A DNA stretch of 64,000 nucleotides from contig CAYWMD010000002.1 in the NCBI GenBank assembly GCA_964458575.1, positions 124,001-188,000 on the forward strand. The letters run 5' to 3'. The notes under the pieces were generated by a model. That model was not told where the DNA came from and searched no databases. It was given only the letters and a program-made list of their open reading frames with translations. The first letter of the stretch is position 1; each line of letters starts with the position of its first letter. A program made the translations under genes and the position numbers. This DNA comes from CAYWMD01 sp964458575 (GTDB taxonomy: Bacteria; Verrucomicrobiota; Verrucomicrobiia; Limisphaerales; JADLHS01). This document shows, in pieces, positions 58,774 to 64,000 of this stretch.

Positions 58774-61050
58774 TCAACCCGCCAGCAACCGCATGATGAC
58801 CTCGGCCGCGTTGGGCATTTCGTAAGGCTTGGTCAGGATGCTGACCTTGAGTTGTTCGATGCGCTTCCGGGTGGCGTCATCGAGGTAGCCGGAGGCGAGG
58901 AGGAATCTGACCCGGGGCCAGTGCGCCGCCACCTTTTCGATCAGTTCCAGCCCGTTCATACCGGGCATGCTGTAGTCGGTGAACATCAGGTCCACGCCTT
59001 CGGGTGAGGCATTAAGCAGTTGGAGCGCCTGGTCGCCGCTGTCGGCCACCAGCACGCTCAGCCCGGCGGCCTTGAGAAAGTTCACGGTGAAATCACGCAC
59101 CAGATCCACGTCGTCCACCACCAGCACCCGGCCGGCGATGGGTTTCAACGTGGAAGTGCCGCGTTGGACGGGCGGGGTGAGTTTTTCAGAAGCCAGCGGG
59201 AAGTAGAGGTGGAAGGTGGTGCCCTCGCCCGGGGCGCTTTCGATTTCAATGAAACCGTGGGCTTCCTGCACGATGCGTTGAACGATGGACAAGCCCAGCC
59301 CCGTGCCTTTGCCCTTGGCCTTGGTGGTGAAGAACGGCTTGAAGAGGCTCGGCAAAATCTCGGGCGGAATGCCCGTGCCGGTGTCCGCGACGCGGCAACA
59401 GGCAAAAACCTCATCGGGCGAACGTCCCCGGCGTTCGGCGACTTCGGGGTTGAGCCGGGTCATCGCCGTCGTCAGCGTGAGCCGTCCGCCGTTGGGCATC
59501 GCGTCCTGCGCGTTGACGCAAAGGTTGATGAGCGCCTGGTTCGCGCGCGTGGCGTCAATCTTCACCCGGACGGGTTCGACCGCCGGCTGGAGCTGGAGGG
59601 TGATGTTGCGGCGCAGCGTGCGGCGCGCGAGTTGTATTGCCTCCTGAATAATCTCATTCAAATCCAGCACGGTTTGCTTCTCCTCCGAGCGGCGGCTGAA
59701 GGAGAGCAGTTGTTTCGTCACCTCCGCGGCCCGGCCCGCGGCGAGGTCAATTTTTTCCAGCCCCATCCGCAGCGAAGATTCGTGGTTCACCTGCATGAGC
59801 AGGAGGCCGGTGTGCCCCCGGATGGCCTGGAGCAGATTGTTGAAATCGTGCGCGACGCCGGCGGCGAGCGTGCCGATGATTTCCATTTTTTGCGACTGGA
59901 ACAGCTGGTCCTGCAATTCGTGGTAATGCGACTGGTCGGTCACGCTGCAAATCAGGCCGCGCACGCAACCTTCGTTTTTCCACGGGGAGATTTTCATGAG
60001 CCAATGGCGGCCATCGGCGGAATGAAAACGGTTCTCCTGCGGTTCGGCGCATTCGAGCACGTGACGGAATGTGGCGCGCAGTTCTTCACGGCGCGAGGCG
60101 TCGGGAACGCAATCCAGGAGCGAGCGGCCCAGGACGGGTGCCCCGTCCAGGTGAATGCCGCCGTGGTCGGCGGGCAGGTGTTGCCAGCCGCCATTGGCGT
60201 GGGTCAGGTGGAAATCACGGTCGAGCGTGTAGATGGCGCCATCGAGCGAGCGCAGGATGCTCTGGACAAAATCGCGCTCGTTGCGCAGCTCGTCCTCCAG
60301 TTGTTTGCGCACCGTCAGATCGCGTTCGCAGGCGACGTAACCCATGAAGCGCCCGGCCAGGTCCGAAATCGGCGACAGCGTGGCGGCCACGTGATAGGGC
60401 CTGCCGTCAGCGCGCAAGTTCACCAGTTCGCCGATCCATTCCTTTCCCCGGCTGACGGTTTCCAGATATTCAGCGACCTTGCTGTGCTCGCCGGGCGCGC
60501 GCAGGAATTCATCGGGCCGGCCCAGCACTTCCTCGATGCCGTAGCCGGTGACGGCCTGGAAGGCGGGATTGGCAAACGTAAGCCGCATTTCCGGGTCGGT
60601 GATGAAAAAGACCTCGGGGGTCGCGTCAATCGCCGTGATGAGGCGCTGGACGTGTGATTCGAGCCGGAGGCGCTGGCTGGCGTCGCGGAAGGTGACAAGG
60701 GTGTAGCCGTTGCCCAGCCCGACGAGTTCCAGATCGGCAACGAGCCGCCGCATGCCGTTCACGCTGGCGGGTACGGAGTGGAAATTGCCGCCGCGGGGAT
60801 GCGCGTGGCGCAAGGCGGCTTCAAGTTTGGCGCGGGCAGGTTCGGCAAAGAGGTTGAGCACGGAAAACGAACCGGGGTCCATCTCCGGGTGCAGATGGAA
60901 GAGCCGGGCGGCCCGGGGATTGATCTGCACGGCGGTACCCTCGGCGTCGCAGACTATCTGCGCCTCCGTCGAAGCGTCGAACAAAGCCGTCCACCATTGG
61001 CCGGTCAGTGCCCGCGCCGAAGCTTCCTGTGCAACGGGCAGAGCATCCAT
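58774..61050 (-). CDS. PAS hybrid histidine kinase with C-terminal receiver
   Basis: 758 residues. Three PAS-like regions (about 20-130, 140-260, 262-385; AIDATPEVFFITDPEMRLTF, SILRSLDGAIYTLD), HisKA H-box (TLAAGVAHDFNNLLQ, about 395-410), HATPase (NQALINLCVNAQDAMPNGG, VADTGTGIPPEIL, GKGTGLGLSIV) and a C-terminal receiver with phospho-acceptor Asp at about 690 (LMFTDYSMPGMNGLELI) and Lys in ILTKPY. No membrane segment, so cytoplasmic. It is 21 bases downstream of the REC-HD gene in the same direction and may also have its own sigma-28-like promoter (61098-61124). Ligand unknown. Confidence 0.92.
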   Translation of the reverse strand: MDALPVAQEASARALTGQWWTALFDASTEAQIVCDAEGTAVQINPRAARLFHLHPEMDPGSFSVLNLFAEPARAKLEAALRHAHPRGGNFHSVPASVNGMRRLVADLELVGLGNGYTLVTFRDASQRLRLESHVQRLITAIDATPEVFFITDPEMRLTFANPAFQAVTGYGIEEVLGRPDEFLRAPGEHSKVAEYLETVSRGKEWIGELVNLRADGRPYHVAATLSPISDLAGRFMGYVACERDLTVRKQLEDELRNERDFVQSILRSLDGAIYTLDRDFHLTHANGGWQHLPADHGGIHLDGAPVLGRSLLDCVPDASRREELRATFRHVLECAEPQENRFHSADGRHWLMKISPWKNEGCVRGLICSVTDQSHYHELQDQLFQSQKMEIIGTLAAGVAHDFNNLLQAIRGHTGLLLMQVNHESSLRMGLEKIDLAAGRAAEVTKQLLSFSRRSEEKQTVLDLNEIIQEAIQLARRTLRRNITLQLQPAVEPVRVKIDATRANQALINLCVNAQDAMPNGGRLTLTTAMTRLNPEVAERRGRSPDEVFACCRVADTGTGIPPEILPSLFKPFFTTKAKGKGTGLGLSIVQRIVQEAHGFIEIESAPGEGTTFHLYFPLASEKLTPPVQRGTSTLKPIAGRVLVVDDVDLVRDFTVNFLKAAGLSVLVADSGDQALQLLNASPEGVDLMFTDYSMPGMNGLELIEKVAAHWPRVRFLLASGYLDDATRKRIEQLKVSILTKPYEMPNAAEVIMRLLAG

Positions 61051-61071
61051 GCAGCCCCCAATCGGGTAGTT

Positions 61072-62340
61072 TCAACCATACACTGTCAGTGATTGGGTTA
61101 TCGGCTGAATGCGATGATGACTTAACAACTTTTCGATGACGATGGCGTTGAGCGGCTGGCCCTCGGGTGCCAACAGCACACCGTTGGCGGAGTAAATGCC
61201 CCGCGCCAGCACCATGCCGGGGCGTAATTCGGCCACGGGAATCTCGGTTTCACGTTCCGTCCGCGCGCCAGGGTCGGACAAGGCCCGCAACAACACGCGC
61301 ACGGCCTCGGGATCGAAGGCGGTGCCGGCATCGAGCTGGATTTTTTCCACGGTGTCCACCGGTGACCGCCGGCCGGAAGCGCAGGCCGCCGCCACCGCCA
61401 GCAGGCGCGCCAGCCAGGGGATGCGTTCACCCACGAGTTGATCCGGATAGCCGGAGCCGTCGAAGCGTTCGTGATGGGAACGGATGATTTCTCCCACGCG
61501 TTCGAGTCCGCCGGCCGAGCGCGCGAGGTCCTGGCCCAGAATCGGATGCTGTTCGATCAGCGCGCGTTCAGCCGGGCGCAGATCGTCCGGAGCGTCCTGC
61601 CAGCGGCGGATGATTTGCCGGGGTACGCCCACCAGTCCCACGTCGTAGAGCAGGGCGCTGGTTTCCAGCGTGGAGCGGTCCGGCATCGAGAGTCCGACCA
61701 CGCGCGCCATGGCCGCGCACAGCTCGAGAGTCCGCCGGGCCTGCAGGCCCAGCGAGGGATAGAACGTTTGCAGGGTATGGACGGACAATTCCAGGCAGCG
61801 ACCCAGATTGCGTTCCAACTCGGTGTTCACCTCGGCGAGTTGCCGGTTCTGTTGGGCGACCAACTGGACCTGCTGTTCGAGCGAGCGGTTCAGCTCGAGC
61901 AGTTGTTGGTTCATGGATTGCGTGGCCGCCTGGAGCTGGGCGTTCTGGCAGATGAGTTCGTGACGCTGGACCGCGTTTTTGACGGTGGCCAGGAATTCCT
62001 CGCGCAGCCAGGGTTTGACAATGAACCGGTAAATCTCGCCGCTGTTGATGGCTTCGATGACGATGTCGAGGCTCAACACCGCGGTGACCAGGATGCGCGT
62101 GGCGTAAGGCTGAATGAGGCGGGCCCGGGCCAGCAACTCCAAACCGGTCATGTCGGGCATGGACTGGTCGGTGATGATGACGGAGAAATCGCGCTGTTTG
62201 ATTTGTTCCAGCGCGTCCACGGGATTGGACACCGCGATCACGTCGTACTGCGCCCGCAACAGCGATTCCTTCAGGGCGGCGAGGACGATTTCCTCGTCAT
62301 CCACCACCAGGAGCGGACTGAGCGGTTTGGTTGATGCCAT
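61072..62340 (-). CDS. Response regulator with degenerate HD-GYP-type domain
   Basis: 422 residues from the ATG at 62340; the open frame extends upstream, but that part is not protein-like. Receiver (about 8-130): D14/D15, phospho-acceptor Asp58 (VIITDQSMPDMTG), Lys in IVKPW. A Gln/Leu-rich coiled coil (about 135-185, QQLLELNRSLEQQVQLVAQQN) leads to an HD-GYP-like domain: ALLYDVGLVGVP (Tyr for the HD His, Leu for Lys) but a conserved SHHERFDGSGYPD. The later Asp-containing VxDxxDAL block is lost (LLAVAAACASGR), so metal binding is doubtful. The C-terminus (VAELRPGMVLARGIYSANGVLL) matches a block in the regulator at 5960. Between two kinases. Confidence 0.88.
   Translation of the reverse strand: MASTKPLSPLLVVDDEEIVLAALKESLLRAQYDVIAVSNPVDALEQIKQRDFSVIITDQSMPDMTGLELLARARLIQPYATRILVTAVLSLDIVIEAINSGEIYRFIVKPWLREEFLATVKNAVQRHELICQNAQLQAATQSMNQQLLELNRSLEQQVQLVAQQNRQLAEVNTELERNLGRCLELSVHTLQTFYPSLGLQARRTLELCAAMARVVGLSMPDRSTLETSALLYDVGLVGVPRQIIRRWQDAPDDLRPAERALIEQHPILGQDLARSAGGLERVGEIIRSHHERFDGSGYPDQLVGERIPWLARLLAVAAACASGRRSPVDTVEKIQLDAGTAFDPEAVRVLLRALSDPGARTERETEIPVAELRPGMVLARGIYSANGVLLAPEGQPLNAIVIEKLLSHHRIQPITQSLTVYG
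61098..61124 (-). promoter_or_regulatory. Candidate sigma-28 (FliA-type) promoter before the 58774-61050 kinase
   Basis: On the minus strand, TAAG (61124-61121), 15 bases, then a perfect GCCGATAA (61105-61098). The spacing equals the FliA consensus. It lies inside the 3' end of the REC-HD gene, 47 bases before the ATG of the kinase gene. Confidence 0.5.
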
Positions 62341-62360
62341 GGGCGCTGCGCTTTTCACGG

Positions 62361-64000
62361 TCAGGGTTTGTCCAGCACCGCCTTGAGGCGCGCCAGGAAC
62401 TCGTTCGACGGCAGATCGAACGGCACCACGGCGTCCACCGCGTGCAACAAGGTGGCGTTGGTTTCCTCCTGCTGGCCCTCGGCGAAGCTCAAGAACGTTT
62501 TGAGCGACAGCTTTTCGTCCCGGATGCGGCGGCAAAGCGACAAGGCTTCCGGCTGTTCGCCGAGGTGCAACAGCAGCAGGCCGGTGATTTGCAGTCCGGG
62601 AGAGTGGAGCGATTCGACCGCCTCCTCTTCGGTGGTGGCGGTGACGGCGTAGTAACCACTTTGGCGCAGCAACCCGGCGACACCATCCAGCGCTTCTCCC
62701 GCGGTACCCACCACCAGAATGGTATGCCGTTTTCCGCGCAGACTGACATCCGCCTTTTGGGCTTCGGTGAAGTTGGCTTGGGAGAACCAAAGATGGAAGG
62801 CCGTGCCTTTTTTAAGACGGGTTTCGACTGTGATCGCAACGCCGTGTTTTTCCGCGAACAAACGCACGTTGTACAGGCCGAGGCCGGAACCTTTGCCCAG
62901 GGGTTTCGTGGTGAAAAACGGATCGAAGATCGAGTTCAAATGCCGGCTGGAGATGCCGCTGCCGGAGTCCTCCACGGAGAGGCAGACGAGCGGCGCCTGC
63001 GGCATCACACCGTGGCAAATCCGCAACAGTTCTGCCTCCTCATGATCATTGGCTTGATTGGTGTACTGCTCGCAAACCGACGCCGTGCATGGTGACAAAA
63101 CCGGCGGTTGCTCGTGGCGCGAGGTGCGCAACACCAGGTCGCCGCCCTCGGGCATGGCGTCCCCGGCATTCAGGGCCAGATTCACAATCACCTGCCGTAA
63201 TTCAAATCCATCCAGGTAAACCGGCAATGGCCCGTCATCCGCCAGAACCGTCCGCAGGCGCACGCGCCGGGAAAGGACCTTTTGCAGGATGTTCGCCAGG
63301 CTCGAGACGGTTTCATTCAAGTCCTGATAGTCCTTCTCGCCGGGAGCGCCCTGATGCAACTGGCGGATGCGGCGGGCCAGTTCGCCCGCCTGTGTGGCCG
63401 TGCTGCGAATGAGGTTCAGACCGTTGCGCAAAGGGCTGCTCTCGGTCACTTCGGCTTCAAACGTTTCGCTCAATGAAACGATGCCGGTCATGATGTTGCA
63501 GAAATCATGGGTCAGCCCCATCGCGATGGTGCCCAGGTTTTCCTTCCATGACATGTTGATCAGCCGCCGTTCGGCCAGCGTTTGCCGGGTGATGTCCTGC
63601 CAGACGCCGTCGTAGCCGAGCACCGTCCCTTGCTCGTTGCACAGCGGTTGACGATGCTCGCTGATGTACGTGACGCGGCCGGTCTTGATGTGCCGGAGGC
63701 GGTAATTGCCCAGGATTTCCCGCGGCGCCGGATCGGATTTCTGCAAGCGGCGTTTCAGTCCTTCTACATCGGCTTCGTGAACCACGCGCCAGAAAAGGTT
63801 TCCATCCACCCGCAAATCCTCGACCGGGATGCCGGTTAACTCCTCGATGCGCGGACTGATAAACTCGAAACTGAAATCGGGTCGCTGCGTGAAAATGATT
63901 CCCGGCCACCGATGGATGAGGCTGTTGAGTTGCGCCTGGGCGCGTTTTAGTTGCCCGTCGTCCACTGGCGCGGGGGGTTGCGCTACCCGGCTCCGGAGGT
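62361..64000 (-). CDS. PAS histidine kinase with C-terminal pseudo-receiver, start near or beyond window edge
   Basis: A GTG at 63965 is a possible start (534 residues), but the frame stays open to the window edge, so the true start may lie outside. PAS domain (about 15-130, FEFISPRIEELTGIPVEDL and RHIKTGRVTYISEHRQPL); HisKA H-box AMGLTHDFCNIMTGIVSL (about 152); HATPase LRQVIVNLALNAGDAMPEGG, VEDSGSGISSRHL, GKGSGLGLYNV (about 258-400). The last 115 residues have a receiver fold outline, but the acidic pair is absent (ILVVGTAGEALDG) and His stands where the phospho-Asp is expected (GLLLLHLGEQ), so it should not be phosphorylated. It is 20 bases upstream of the REC-HD gene, its probable partner. 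Confidence 0.85.
   Translation of the reverse strand, partial: LRSRVAQPPAPVDDGQLKRAQAQLNSLIHRWPGIIFTQRPDFSFEFISPRIEELTGIPVEDLRVDGNLFWRVVHEADVEGLKRRLQKSDPAPREILGNYRLRHIKTGRVTYISEHRQPLCNEQGTVLGYDGVWQDITRQTLAERRLINMSWKENLGTIAMGLTHDFCNIMTGIVSLSETFEAEVTESSPLRNGLNLIRSTATQAGELARRIRQLHQGAPGEKDYQDLNETVSSLANILQKVLSRRVRLRTVLADDGPLPVYLDGFELRQVIVNLALNAGDAMPEGGDLVLRTSRHEQPPVLSPCTASVCEQYTNQANDHEEAELLRICHGVMPQAPLVCLSVEDSGSGISSRHLNSIFDPFFTTKPLGKGSGLGLYNVRLFAEKHGVAITVETRLKKGTAFHLWFSQANFTEAQKADVSLRGKRHTILVVGTAGEALDGVAGLLRQSGYYAVTATTEEEAVESLHSPGLQITGLLLLHLGEQPEALSLCRRIRDEKLSLKTFLSFAEGQQEETNATLLHAVDAVVPFDLPSNEFLARLKAVLDKP

Noticed and set aside
59020..60657. 545-codon plus-strand frame
   Set aside because: Antisense to the PAS kinase at 58774-61050, which has complete kinase motifs.

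Overview
The window looks like a GC-rich chromosome segment from a motile member of the Verrucomicrobiota, perhaps the Pedosphaerales/Limisphaerales side. This is inference, with no search run. The grounds are several exported sulfatases, a prepilin-type protein with an FTLIELLVVIAIIAI N-terminus and a C-terminal FVDGH motif, very large multi-domain glycosyltransferases, and dispersed palindromic repeats. No tRNA, rRNA, CRISPR array, transposase or integrase was seen.

Layout. 1-4.6 kb: three sulfatases, the first cut by the window edge. 4.7-5.6 kb: prepilin-like protein. 6.0-11.6 kb (minus strand): a translationally coupled set of multi-PAS hybrid histidine kinase, REC-HDOD protein and REC-degenerate-HD protein. 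11.9-13.7 kb: two convergent stand-alone HDOD genes. 13.9-17.8 kb: four-gene plus-strand operon (exported Pro/Ala-rich protein, TPR protein, small helical protein, NtrC-type sigma-54 activator). 18.0-49.5 kb: a near-complete flagellar gene set, all on the plus strand: flgB-flgC-fliE-fliF-fliG-fliH-fliI-fliJ-motE-like-fliK-flgD-(flgD-tail paralogue)-flgE-fliL-fliM-fliN-fliO-fliP-fliQ-fliR-flhB-flhA-flhF-(2-TM protein)-fliA-motA-motB-(CxC protein)-(53-aa ORF)-flgF-flgG-flgA-flgH-flgI-flgJ-flgN-flgK-flgL-fliW-csrA-fliC. 49.7-58.7 kb: one 3002-codon gene that fuses a pyruvyltransferase-like domain, two methyltransferases, five glycosyltransferase modules and TPRs, directly after flagellin. 58.8-64 kb (minus strand): two PAS histidine kinases around a REC-degenerate-HD-GYP protein.

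Regulation read from the sequence. Five sites fit one sigma-54 pattern, TGGCA-N7-TGCTAAA, with the canonical GG-N10-GC spacing. They lie before flgB, before the gene upstream of fliA, before flgF, before fliW-csrA-fliC, and inside fliK just before an in-frame ATG. The likely activator is encoded immediately upstream of flgB. A second pattern, T[A/C]A[A/G]-N15-[G/T]CCGATA[A/C], resembles sigma-28 (FliA) promoters. It lies before the flanking signalling genes (both HDOD genes, the big kinase operon and the 58.8-61.0 kb kinase). Working model: sigma-54 plus the NtrC-type regulator drives the flagellar structure, flagellin and FliA; FliA then drives the HDOD/kinase signalling genes on both flanks, where no classical che genes are seen.

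Not found in the window: flhG, fliD, fliS, flgM, rpoN and che genes. They may lie elsewhere.
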